A stretch of DNA of 10,384 bases from Oscillospiraceae bacterium (GTDB taxonomy: Bacteria; Bacillota_A; Clostridia; Saccharofermentanales; Saccharofermentanaceae): the NCBI GenBank assembly GCA_902803365.1, contig CADCPU010000328.1:1-10384 (forward strand). Reading direction: 5' to 3'. The position numbers were made by a program, and so were the translations under genes. A model generated the notes under the pieces. That model saw nothing but the letters and a program-made list of their open reading frames with translations. It did no database searches and had not been told where the DNA came from. Of this stretch, positions 1 to 7,491 are shown piece after piece. How positions within the stretch are numbered: position 1 is the stretch's first letter; each line of letters starts with the position of its first letter.

Positions 1-2454
1 ATCGAACGAGTATCGATGCCTGATTTTGATATCGACTTCTGCTACGAGAGAAGGCAGGAAGTCATCGATTACGTTACGCAGAAATACGGAATGGAACGAG
101 TTGCGCAGGTTATCACATACGGTACTTTGCAGCCCAGGCTTTGCATAAGAGACGTTGCGCGAGTTCTTGATCTGCCGTATGCGACTGCTGACAGGATAGC
201 GAAGATGATCCCCGCCAATATCGGCATCACGATTGACAAAGCTCTGGAGATCAATTCCGAGCTTGCTAAGGAGTATGAAAGCGATGCGAATGTGCGAAGG
301 ATCATTGATTATTCGAGAAAACTCGAAGGTATGCCGAGGCATACTTCAACCCATGCTGCAGGTGTCATCATCTCAGGTAAGCCGATCACGGATATCGCTC
401 CGCTTTCCGTAAACGACAATAACGTTGTCGTTCAGTTCGCAAAATACGATATCGAGTCGGTAGGACTTCTGAAGTTCGACTTCCTCGGACTTCGTACGCT
501 GACCGTAATGAGAGATACGGCTGATATGGTCTTTGAGAATTACGGCGTAAAGATCGATTTTGATTCGATCCCGACAGACGAGCCCGAGATATATAAGATG
601 ATCGGTGACGGAGATACGATCGGTGTGTTCCAGCTTGAAAGTCGCGGCATGACTTCCTTCATGAAAGAACTCAAGCCGACTTCGCTCGAGGATATCATCG
701 CAGGTATCTCCCTTTACAGACCGGGACCTATGGATCAGATCCCGAAGTATGTATCTTGTAAGCACAATACGGGCAAGATCACATATGATCATCCGCTCCT
801 TGAACCTATCCTTGACGTAACATACGGATGTATGGTCTACCAGGAACAAGTCATGCAGATAGTCCGTGATCTTGCGGGCTTCTCTATGGGTCAGTCGGAT
901 AATATCAGACGTGCCATGAGTAAGAAGAACAAGGCGCTGATGGAAAAATACAGACAGATCTTCATCTTCGGCGGGGAGGATGATTCCGGTAAGGTGGTCG
1001 AAGGTGCTGAAGCCAGAGGCGTCCCTGCTGATACTGCCGATAAGATCTTTAATGATGTTAGTAACTTTGCAGGCTATGCATTCAACAAATCGCATGCTGC
1101 GGCATATGCGCTGGTCGGATATTATACGGCTTATCTCAAGTATCATTATCCGACGGAATTCATGGCTGCCATGATGAACTCGTTCAGGTTCAACCTCTCG
1201 CAGGCTGCCTGGTATATCGGCTGCTGTCCTTCGATGAATATCGAAGTGCTGCCGCCTGACGTTAATATGAGCAAAGCGAAGTTTTCGACCGAGGTCGCAG
1301 CCGATGGCAGAAGAGCGATCAGGATCGGTCTGTCAGTTATTAAGAATGTCGGAGAAGGTGCATGTGAATCCCTTGTAAGAGAGAGAACTGCATCAGGTCC
1401 GTTTAAGAACTTCGCTGACTTCCTGACGAGAGCCGGCAGCTGCGGCCTTAACCGCAAGATGATAGAGTCTCTCATTTATTCGTCGGCACTCGATTTTACG
1501 GGTCTTAACAGATCTACGATGATCGCGACCATCCAGACGGAACTTGATAAGCTGAACCGCAGCAGTTACGGAATGATGGAAGGTCAGCTGAGCCTCTTTG
1601 ACGCGGCTTCTCAGGAGGACTCGGGATTTGAGCCGAACATCAGGATAACCGAGATGCCGGAGTATTCGATCGCGGAGAAACTCTACTACGAGAAGGATGT
1701 CATCGGATTATATATTTCCGGTCATCCGCTCATGACTTATTCTGATTCGATAGAGAAGTACGTCACGTTCGGAATGAATGACGTCAAGGATTACAGGGAC
1801 AGCGAGAATATGCAGGCCATAAATGATGACAAGCTGATCATTATGGCAGGTATGCTCATGCGTAAGCAGATCAGGACTACCAAGGCCAAGACCGTTATGG
1901 CGCTCTTGTCTTTTGAAGATCTTTACGGACCATTTGAGTGTGCGGTATTCGGTAAGATATTTGAGAAGTATAACAGCATTCTCAACGTCAATCAGGCTTA
2001 TATCATCGTGGGTAAGAGAAGAGTCAGGGATGATGAGGATTTTTCTCTTTATGTGGACAGGATATTCCCGATGCCGACTGATGATAACGGCAGGAGGATG
2101 ATCGAATCTGATCCTTTGGTCAGGGAAGCTCTTAAGCAGAGCGTCCTGATCCAGTTTGACAACACGGTCGCTCCCAAGGCCAAGGCTGATCTCGGAAACT
2201 TCAGGAGAGTCGTCGATTCCTGCGGTGAGCAGGCGCTCTATGTGCGCTTTACCGGAGAGTTTAAAGATCCGTCTTTTAAGAGGCTTCAGTATCTTTTGGC
2301 ATTCTGCCATGGTACCCGCAAGGTCAAGATCTTTTTCGAGAAGCATAATGCGCTCAAGGATGCCAATCAGATGTGCTACGTTGATGATTCTCCTGAGATC
2401 ATAAGCGAGATAGCCAAACTGGTCGGTTCTGATAATTTGATCCTTATTAACTGA
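1..2454 (+). CDS. dnaE: DNA polymerase III subunit alpha, C-terminal part (5' end outside window)
   Basis: This is the catalytic subunit of the replicative C-family DNA polymerase. The reading frame is open from base 1, so the PHP domain and the start of the palm lie upstream. Counting from the Met at base 16, PDFDIDF (residues 2-8) carries Asp3 and Asp5, matching E. coli D401 and D403, and KFDFLGLRTL carries Asp155, matching D555, so the catalytic triad is intact. FQLESRGM, LYRPGPMDQIP, VYQEQVMQI and FNKSHAAAYA are classic family signatures. A helix-hairpin-helix region lies around 440-490, QLSLF (524-528) is a good internal beta-clamp binding motif, and an OB-fold region covers roughly 610-690. 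The small insertion around FGGEDDSGK is usual in Clostridia as far as I recall. The frame ends in TGA, 73 bases before pfkA. I am very sure of the family; the symbol assumes DnaE rather than PolC, which the missing internal exonuclease supports. Confidence 0.97.
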   Translation: MERVSMPDFDIDFCYERRQEVIDYVTQKYGMERVAQVITYGTLQPRLCIRDVARVLDLPYATADRIAKMIPANIGITIDKALEINSELAKEYESDANVRRIIDYSRKLEGMPRHTSTHAAGVIISGKPITDIAPLSVNDNNVVVQFAKYDIESVGLLKFDFLGLRTLTVMRDTADMVFENYGVKIDFDSIPTDEPEIYKMIGDGDTIGVFQLESRGMTSFMKELKPTSLEDIIAGISLYRPGPMDQIPKYVSCKHNTGKITYDHPLLEPILDVTYGCMVYQEQVMQIVRDLAGFSMGQSDNIRRAMSKKNKALMEKYRQIFIFGGEDDSGKVVEGAEARGVPADTADKIFNDVSNFAGYAFNKSHAAAYALVGYYTAYLKYHYPTEFMAAMMNSFRFNLSQAAWYIGCCPSMNIEVLPPDVNMSKAKFSTEVAADGRRAIRIGLSVIKNVGEGACESLVRERTASGPFKNFADFLTRAGSCGLNRKMIESLIYSSALDFTGLNRSTMIATIQTELDKLNRSSYGMMEGQLSLFDAASQEDSGFEPNIRITEMPEYSIAEKLYYEKDVIGLYISGHPLMTYSDSIEKYVTFGMNDVKDYRDSENMQAINDDKLIIMAGMLMRKQIRTTKAKTVMALLSFEDLYGPFECAVFGKIFEKYNSILNVNQAYIIVGKRRVRDDEDFSLYVDRIFPMPTDDNGRRMIESDPLVREALKQSVLIQFDNTVAPKAKADLGNFRRVVDSCGEQALYVRFTGEFKDPSFKRLQYLLAFCHGTRKVKIFFEKHNALKDANQMCYVDDSPEIISEIAKLVGSDNLILIN

Positions 2455-2461
2455 TTGTTTC

Positions 2462-2490
2462 TTTTAAAATGCGCGTTCTAATGATAGTAT
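2462..2490 (+). promoter_or_regulatory. Weak candidate promoter for pfkA
   Basis: In the 73-base gap after dnaE, TTTTAA (2462-2467) and TAGTAT (2485-2490) are 17 bases apart. They match the sigma-A consensus at 3 of 6 and 4 of 6 positions, which is weak. No terminator-like hairpin is visible in the gap, so transcription from dnaE into pfkA is equally possible. Confidence 0.22.
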
Positions 2491-2527
2491 ATCTTTAGTC
2501 TTAAGGACTCATAGGAGGCAATTTATT

Positions 2528-3583
2528 ATGTTAAATATACTTTTTGATGAGAGTAACGTACCTGATATCGATACTCTCAAGGCACCGAATTTTGATGACA
2601 TTGATAAGAGCACGATCCCTGATATCAAGAAGATCGGCGTTTTGACGAGCGGCGGCGACGCACCTGGAATGAATGCGGCTATCCGCTCTATCGTAAGAAC
2701 AGGTATCAACAGCGGACTTGAGGTCTTTGGCATAACCAGAGGTTTCCATGGTCTTTGGAAGGGTGAGATCTCACAGATCAACACCAGAGACGTATCCGAG
2801 ACATTGCAGCGCGGTGGAACTTTCCTTATGACGGCAAGATCCAAGACCTTCATGACTAAGGAAGGTGTTATCAAGGGCGCTAAGATGCTCGATGTATACG
2901 GCCTCGATGCTTTGGTAGTTATCGGCGGTGACGGTTCCTATAAGGGTGCAAGAGCTCTTGCAAGAGTCGGTGTCCCTGTTATCGGACTTCCGGGCACTAT
3001 CGATAACGATATCGCTTCTACCGAATATACCATCGGTTATGATACGGCCATGAATACGGCTATGGAAGCTATCGATAAGCTCCGTGACACGGCATCCTCA
3101 CACGAGCGTTGCAGCGTTATCGAGGTTATGGGAAGAAGAGCAGGCTACATCGCACTTAACGTTGCTATCGCAACAGGCGCTGAGTGCCTCCTGATCCCTG
3201 AGGTACCATATGATTTTGATAAGGACGTCATCAGGACTATCCTGGACGGCAGAAATAAAGGCAAGCGACACTACATCGTAATCGTTGCTGAGGGCGCAGG
3301 CAATGCGACCGAGATCGCAGAGAAGATCGAGTCTGTAACAGGCATCGAGGCAAGACCTACTATCTTGGGTCACCTCCAGAGAGGCGGAAGCCCGACTTTG
3401 AGAGACAGAACGATGGCAACGCTCATGAGTGCTCATGCCATAGATTGTATTAAGGAGAAAAGATTAAACAGACTGGTCGTCATGAAAGACGGCAAGATAA
3501 CAGATGTCGATATCGAAGAAGGTCTTTCAATGACAAAGACGATCGACGAGAATGAACTTGCCAAGTTTAAGCTCCTTTCATAA
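2528..3583 (+). CDS. pfkA: ATP-dependent 6-phosphofructokinase with N-terminal extension
   Basis: The enzyme phosphorylates fructose 6-phosphate to fructose 1,6-bisphosphate, the committed step of glycolysis, in the cytoplasm. The core starts at KIGVLTSGGDAPGMNAAIR. GGDGS (133-137) and PGTIDND (155-161) both carry Gly (136 and 156) where PPi-dependent enzymes have Asp and Lys, so ATP is the predicted donor. Asp159 corresponds to the catalytic E. coli D127, Arg104 to R72, Arg194 to R162, and MGRR (201-204) to the substrate loop. Arg53 and Arg57 match the allosteric R21 and R25, so effector control is plausible. The protein has 351 residues against about 320 for the family; the excess is an acidic leader of about 32 residues. 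The start is well supported by AGGAGG (2513-2518), 9 bases before the ATG, and no in-frame start lies nearer the core. dnaE-pfkA is a familiar gene order in Firmicutes. Confidence 0.97.
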   Translation: MLNILFDESNVPDIDTLKAPNFDDIDKSTIPDIKKIGVLTSGGDAPGMNAAIRSIVRTGINSGLEVFGITRGFHGLWKGEISQINTRDVSETLQRGGTFLMTARSKTFMTKEGVIKGAKMLDVYGLDALVVIGGDGSYKGARALARVGVPVIGLPGTIDNDIASTEYTIGYDTAMNTAMEAIDKLRDTASSHERCSVIEVMGRRAGYIALNVAIATGAECLLIPEVPYDFDKDVIRTILDGRNKGKRHYIVIVAEGAGNATEIAEKIESVTGIEARPTILGHLQRGGSPTLRDRTMATLMSAHAIDCIKEKRLNRLVVMKDGKITDVDIEEGLSMTKTIDENELAKFKLLS

Positions 3584-3612
3584 TGACCGTTCTTTTGTAA
3601 TCTGACAGAGGA

Positions 3613-6081
3613 ATGTACAGATATACCACTTTTGAAGAAGAAGAAAGAAGAAAGCAGATCCGAGGACGCGTTTTAAGCGTCCTCGAATTCGATAAGATAA
3701 GAGAAAGCCTCGTTGAATACGCAGGCACCACGTACGGCAGAAAGATCGCAGCGGACCTCGTTCCGACCACAGATCACACCCGCGTAAGGGAAGCTCTGGA
3801 CGATACGGAGGAAGCATTTACTTATATAAACAAATACGGACCGCTCCCGCTCACGGGCTTCGGCGACATCTCATCCGTCATCTCGTATTCGAGAGCAGGC
3901 GGAGTCCTAAGTATGCGCCAGCTCCTTGACGTAGCGTCCTTTTTGCGTTCCGTAAAAAGACTTACTCTCATTATCTCCAACGAGCATTCTGATATGGAGG
4001 GAACGAACCTCTTCAATTCCATATCGGCTCTCGAGCCTGTTGAATCGCTCGAAAAGGAGATCTCCGCCTGTATCGTAAATGAGGACGAGATGAACGATCG
4101 CGCGAGCGACACTCTCTACACGATCAGACGCGAAAAGAAAGATATCCAGCAAAATATCAGAGTGATGCTCGACAGAGTCATCAGAAATAACGAAGATATA
4201 CTTCAGGAAGGCCTCATCACGATCAGGGGCGACAGATACTGCGTTCCTGTAAAGGCCGAGTGCAAGAGCCGTCTTCCGGGTATCGTTCACGATACTTCAT
4301 CGACAGGTCAGACTGTATTTATCGAGCCTTTGGCTGTAGTCGAGGCAAACAACAGGATCAGAGAACTCGTTGCAATGGAGCGCGAGGAGATCCAGCGCAT
4401 CCTTGAAGAACTCACAAGACGCGTCCTTCGCGAAGAAGATGCGCTCACTTCGGATATCAGCCTCGTTTCCAATATCGACTTTGTAAGTGCCAAGGCTAAG
4501 CTTGCTATCCATATGAAAGCAACAAAGCCTGCTCTTAACGATAATGGCTATGTAAGGCTCGTTAAGGCAAGGCATCCGCTCATCGATCCGAATGTCGTTG
4601 TCCCTGTAGACATCGAACTTGGCAAGGATTACAGATCGCTCATAATAACGGGACCTAACACGGGCGGTAAGACAGTCTCTTTGAAGACATGCGGACTTTT
4701 TACTCTCATGGCAATGGCTGGACTTATGCTCCCGTGTGCAGTAGGCTCCGAGATCGCCTGCTTTGACAGAGTCCTCGCGGATATCGGTGATGAGCAGAGC
4801 ATCGAGCAGAGTCTCTCAACATTCTCGGCTCATATGTCGAATGTCGTATTTATCTTGAAGAACACAAGAAAGAATTCGCTCGTTCTCCTGGATGAGCTCG
4901 GTTCAGGTACCGATCCTGCAGAAGGCGCGGCGCTTGCGATCGCTATCTTGGATGAACTCTACGAGCGTGGCTGCACGACGATGGCAACCACGCACTATAA
5001 GGAACTTAAGGCATATGCTATCGAGAAGGAAGGCGTCATGAACGGTGCCTGCGAATTCGATACGGATACTTTGTCACCTACATACAGACTTGTTATCGGT
5101 ATGCCGGGTGTAAGTAATGCCTTCATTATCTCCAAAAAGCTCGGTATCCCTGCCAAGATCATCGATGCCGCCATGGTCAATCTCTCAAATGACGAGATGG
5201 CTTTTGAGCGACTCCTCGAATCAGCGGAAGAGAACAATCGCGAAGCCGAGCGACTCAGGGCAGAAAACGAGAAGCTTAACAGGGAACTTGATGAAGAGCG
5301 TCAAAAGCTCATTGAAGAGAATAAGGCTCTCAAGGCTTCCAAGACCAAGATCCTCAATGATTCCCGTCAGAAGCAGAAAGAACTCCTGGAAGAAAAGGAA
5401 GAGGAGCTTGATGAACTCATAAGACGCCTCAAGAAAGCAGGCAAGAATCAGGATAAGGAAGATGCCCTGGCTGAGATGGATAAGGTAAGACGCCGTCTGC
5501 GTGCAGGCATCAAGGACTTAAGAGATGATTCCGAGGATGACAAGATCCTCGATAAGACTTCGCTTCCGGGGGAAGTCCCGAAGCACATCAAGGTCGGTGA
5601 CAAGCTCTATATCCCTCATCTTGATATGATCGGTACCTGCGTAAGCGCTCCGAACAAGAGCGGCAAGGTCCAGATCGAATCAGGCATGATGAAGCTCACG
5701 ATGGAGGTCGAGGCTTTGAGACTTCCGACAAGAGAGCAGCTTGCTCCGCCTAAGGAAGAAAAGAAGACGAGACGCGACCGTCCGATCGACAAGAAGACCA
5801 ATATGGCAACAAGGCTCATGCAGGAGAAATCCGCAACGACTATGCCTGAACTCATGCTCATCGGTAAGCGCGTTGACGAAGCCGAGTCCATGCTCGATTC
5901 ATATATCGATGACTGCGCATTGAGCGGCATCAAGACGATCAGGATCGTTCACGGCAAGGGCACCGGTATCTTAAGACAGGCAGTCGACTTAAAGCTTCAC
6001 GGCGACCGCCGCGTCAAGAGTCACAGACTCGGAAGGATTGGCGAAGGCGACGACGGCGTTACCATCGCAGAACTTTATTGA
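3613..6081 (+). CDS. mutS2: Endonuclease MutS2 / ribosome-rescue ATPase with Smr domain
   Basis: This is a MutS-family ATPase without the mismatch-recognition domains. Family members suppress homologous recombination and, in Bacillus, act on collided ribosomes. In order: core/lever region (about 15-330), ATPase with Walker A GPNTGGKT (347-354) and Walker B LVLLDELGSGTDP (Asp427), GDEQSIEQSLSTFSAH signature, Lys/Glu-rich coiled coil (about 540-650), KOW-like segment (about 658-703) and C-terminal Smr domain (about 745-822). Smr retains HGKGTG (780-785), but the usual LDLRG strand reads LMLIG (747-751), losing the acidic and basic residues tied to nuclease function. At 822 residues it is longer than B. 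subtilis MutS2 (785), partly from about 15 extra N-terminal residues. ATG 3613 is the only possible start: an in-frame stop lies at 3598 and no start codon follows near the core. Its SD-like AGAGGA abuts the ATG, so initiation may be weak. It lies 29 bases after pfkA. Confidence 0.96.
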   Translation: MYRYTTFEEEERRKQIRGRVLSVLEFDKIRESLVEYAGTTYGRKIAADLVPTTDHTRVREALDDTEEAFTYINKYGPLPLTGFGDISSVISYSRAGGVLSMRQLLDVASFLRSVKRLTLIISNEHSDMEGTNLFNSISALEPVESLEKEISACIVNEDEMNDRASDTLYTIRREKKDIQQNIRVMLDRVIRNNEDILQEGLITIRGDRYCVPVKAECKSRLPGIVHDTSSTGQTVFIEPLAVVEANNRIRELVAMEREEIQRILEELTRRVLREEDALTSDISLVSNIDFVSAKAKLAIHMKATKPALNDNGYVRLVKARHPLIDPNVVVPVDIELGKDYRSLIITGPNTGGKTVSLKTCGLFTLMAMAGLMLPCAVGSEIACFDRVLADIGDEQSIEQSLSTFSAHMSNVVFILKNTRKNSLVLLDELGSGTDPAEGAALAIAILDELYERGCTTMATTHYKELKAYAIEKEGVMNGACEFDTDTLSPTYRLVIGMPGVSNAFIISKKLGIPAKIIDAAMVNLSNDEMAFERLLESAEENNREAERLRAENEKLNRELDEERQKLIEENKALKASKTKILNDSRQKQKELLEEKEEELDELIRRLKKAGKNQDKEDALAEMDKVRRRLRAGIKDLRDDSEDDKILDKTSLPGEVPKHIKVGDKLYIPHLDMIGTCVSAPNKSGKVQIESGMMKLTMEVEALRLPTREQLAPPKEEKKTRRDRPIDKKTNMATRLMQEKSATTMPELMLIGKRVDEAESMLDSYIDDCALSGIKTIRIVHGKGTGILRQAVDLKLHGDRRVKSHRLGRIGEGDDGVTIAELY
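3661..3685 (+). other. Perfect 9-bp GC-rich hairpin inside the mutS2 5' coding region
   Basis: CGAGGACGC (3661-3669) and GCGTCCTCG (3677-3685) are exact reverse complements around a 7-base loop, GTTTTAA. The structure covers codons 17 to 25 of mutS2, 48 bases after its start. No T run follows, so it is not a standard intrinsic terminator. The encoded peptide around it (GRVLSVLEF) resembles the conserved MutS2 start, so part of the sequence is constrained by protein. A regulatory role is inference. Confidence 0.6.
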
Positions 6082-6083
6082 TC

Positions 6084-6088
6084 GGAGG
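6084..6088 (+). promoter_or_regulatory. Ribosome binding site that decides the nitroreductase start
   Basis: GGAGG at 6084-6088 lies 8 bases before ATG 6097 and 5 bases before TTG 6094. The ATG is the stronger codon and has the better spacing, so it is preferred over the adjacent in-frame TTG. Confidence 0.75.
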
Positions 6089-6096
6089 ATTAATTG

Positions 6097-6699
6097 ATGG
6101 ATTCATTAAAGGATTCGGTATTTCAGAGAAGAAGTATCCGTAAATACAAGGACCAACCCGTAAGCAAGGAGATGATAACAGAACTTATCAGGTATGCCGT
6201 AGCGGCGCCTTCAGCCAAGAACCGTCAGCCGTGGAAGTTCCTCGTTTTCGAGGGCGATGCGAAGGCAGGTCTACTTGATGCAATGGAGATGGGACTTAAC
6301 TTTATCCTCAATGCTCCCGATATCCCTGATGGAGCCAAGGCCGGAATGAATTCCGCGTTGAACACCCTGAGGATCATGAGAGATGCACCTGTTATCATCT
6401 GTGTCCTTAACACCAACGGAGCTTCACCGTTTAATCAGGTCGACCTCTTTGGCAGGATCACTGAGATCTGCGATACGCTCTCCATCGGAGGCGCGATCCA
6501 GAACCTTCTCCTTAAGGCAACCGAGATGGGCTTGGGATCTCTTTGGATCGCAAATACATTCTTCGCTCATGATGCGATGACTGCTTATATCGGTACAGAG
6601 TACCAGCTTGCGAGCGCAATCGCACTCGGCTATGCAGATGAGGAACCTGTCATGCGTCCTCGAAAAGAATTTGAAGAACTTATAGAATTCAGGAAATAA
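6097..6699 (+). CDS. Nitroreductase family FMN-dependent oxidoreductase
   Basis: This is a 200-residue flavoprotein of the nitroreductase superfamily, which uses NAD(P)H to reduce nitro compounds, quinones, flavins or other acceptors in the cytoplasm. The FMN phosphate-binding motif RRSIRKY (11-17) is at the N terminus, followed by APSAKNRQPWKF (37-48), GGAIQNLLLKATEMGLGSLWI (131-151, the helix and strand typical of the family) and IALGYADEEP (175-184). Length is normal for a single-domain member. It begins 15 bases after mutS2 and ends 4 bases before the next gene, which argues for co-transcription. The substrate cannot be told from sequence, and no functional link with its neighbours is obvious. 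Confidence 0.92.
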   Translation: MDSLKDSVFQRRSIRKYKDQPVSKEMITELIRYAVAAPSAKNRQPWKFLVFEGDAKAGLLDAMEMGLNFILNAPDIPDGAKAGMNSALNTLRIMRDAPVIICVLNTNGASPFNQVDLFGRITEICDTLSIGGAIQNLLLKATEMGLGSLWIANTFFAHDAMTAYIGTEYQLASAIALGYADEEPVMRPRKEFEELIEFRK

Positions 6700-6703
6700 G
6701 ATT

Positions 6704-7396
6704 ATGGAAAATGTATTCGACAAGAACAGACTTAATATCTTTATAGGAGCATACGGAAGCGGCAAGTCCGAGATCTCGGTCAATGTCGCATCGGACATTA
6801 AGAAGAGACATCCCGAGCAGAATGTCCTTCTTGCCGACCTTGATATCGTAAATCCTTTCTACAGATCGGCAGATGCTGCAAGACGTCTCGAAAACCTTGA
6901 TATCAGGATAATATCGCCGTCATACGCGAATTCGAACGTAGACGTTCCGGCTCTCTCGGGCGAAGTCTATTCGATCTTTGACGACGAAAGTTACGTGGGC
7001 GTTTTCGATATCGGCGGAGAAGACTTGGGTGCAAACGTATTGGGCTCCATGCACAACAGGCTCCTCAATATTGACTACAGTCTCTTTATGGTAGTAAATA
7101 CGCTTCGCCCGTTTACTTCGGATGAGGATTCCATAATAGAGATGGCTCAGGAACTCGAGAAAGCTGCCAAGCTTCCGATCAGCGGTTTTATAAATAACAC
7201 CAATCTCCTGGAGCAGACGGAATTTGAGGATATCGTCAAGGGAACAGAGATGATCAAGCGTGTTTCCGAGAGAACAGGCGTGCCTCTCGTAGCCATCACG
7301 GTCGAAGACGATCGCTGGAGCGATGAACAGGTGTCATCACTGAAAAAGGAAGCTCAAATTTTGTGCATAAAGCGAAATATAAGCTATAATTACTGA
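6704..7396 (+). CDS. P-loop ATPase of unknown function (Clostridia family)
   Basis: This is a 230-residue cytoplasmic P-loop NTPase. The Walker A motif is GAYGSGKS (15-22). It lacks the extra lysine of the ParA/MinD deviant motif, although the fold order looks SIMIBI-like. DLDIVNPFYRS (45-55) and the Walker B-like VFDIGGEDLGA (100-110) are the strongest family marks, and VVNTLRPFTSDEDS and SGFINNTNL follow. I recall proteins with a DLDIVNPYFRS-type motif in Clostridia, often beside genes for ferredoxin-dependent 2-oxoacid oxidoreductases; no such genes are here, so no role is assigned. It starts 4 bases after the nitroreductase stop, with AGGA (6691-6694) as a modest ribosome binding site inside that gene, and is the likely last gene of the mutS2 operon. 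No terminator is visible after it. Confidence 0.85.
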   Translation: MENVFDKNRLNIFIGAYGSGKSEISVNVASDIKKRHPEQNVLLADLDIVNPFYRSADAARRLENLDIRIISPSYANSNVDVPALSGEVYSIFDDESYVGVFDIGGEDLGANVLGSMHNRLLNIDYSLFMVVNTLRPFTSDEDSIIEMAQELEKAAKLPISGFINNTNLLEQTEFEDIVKGTEMIKRVSERTGVPLVAITVEDDRWSDEQVSSLKKEAQILCIKRNISYNY

Positions 7397-7415
7397 CTCT
7401 AACTTGTTAAAAATG

Positions 7416-7444
7416 TTGTAGTTTTATCCAATAAATGCTAAAAT
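7416..7444 (+). promoter_or_regulatory. Sigma-A-type promoter for the SPFH/zinc-ribbon gene
   Basis: TTGTAG (7416-7421) and TAAAAT (7439-7444) are separated by exactly 17 bases and match the -35 and -10 consensus at 4 of 6 and 5 of 6 positions. Predicted transcription starts near 7451, giving a leader of about 41 bases with AGGAGG (7476-7481), 10 bases before the ATG. The -10 lies inside the perfect palindrome TAAAATTTTA (7439-7448), which may simply reflect AT richness. Confidence 0.68.
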
Positions 7445-7491
7445 TTTAACGGACTCAAGAGAGTTAAGATAATACAGGAGGACACAGGTTT

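Noticed and set aside
373..1146. Long antisense open frame (257 codons) opposite dnaE
   Set aside because: It lies entirely over a highly conserved polymerase region, has no ribosome binding site I can see and encodes a composition typical of a reverse-strand shadow.
1708..2346. Antisense open frame (212 codons) opposite the dnaE 3' part
   Set aside because: Same reasoning: full overlap with conserved coding sequence and no recognisable protein motif.
6094..6096. TTG as start of the nitroreductase
   Set aside because: The adjacent in-frame ATG at 6097 is a stronger codon and sits 8 bases from GGAGG instead of 5.
7397..7415. Terminator after the P-loop ATPase gene
   Set aside because: No GC-rich stem followed by T residues could be found here, so read-through into the SPFH gene remains possible.
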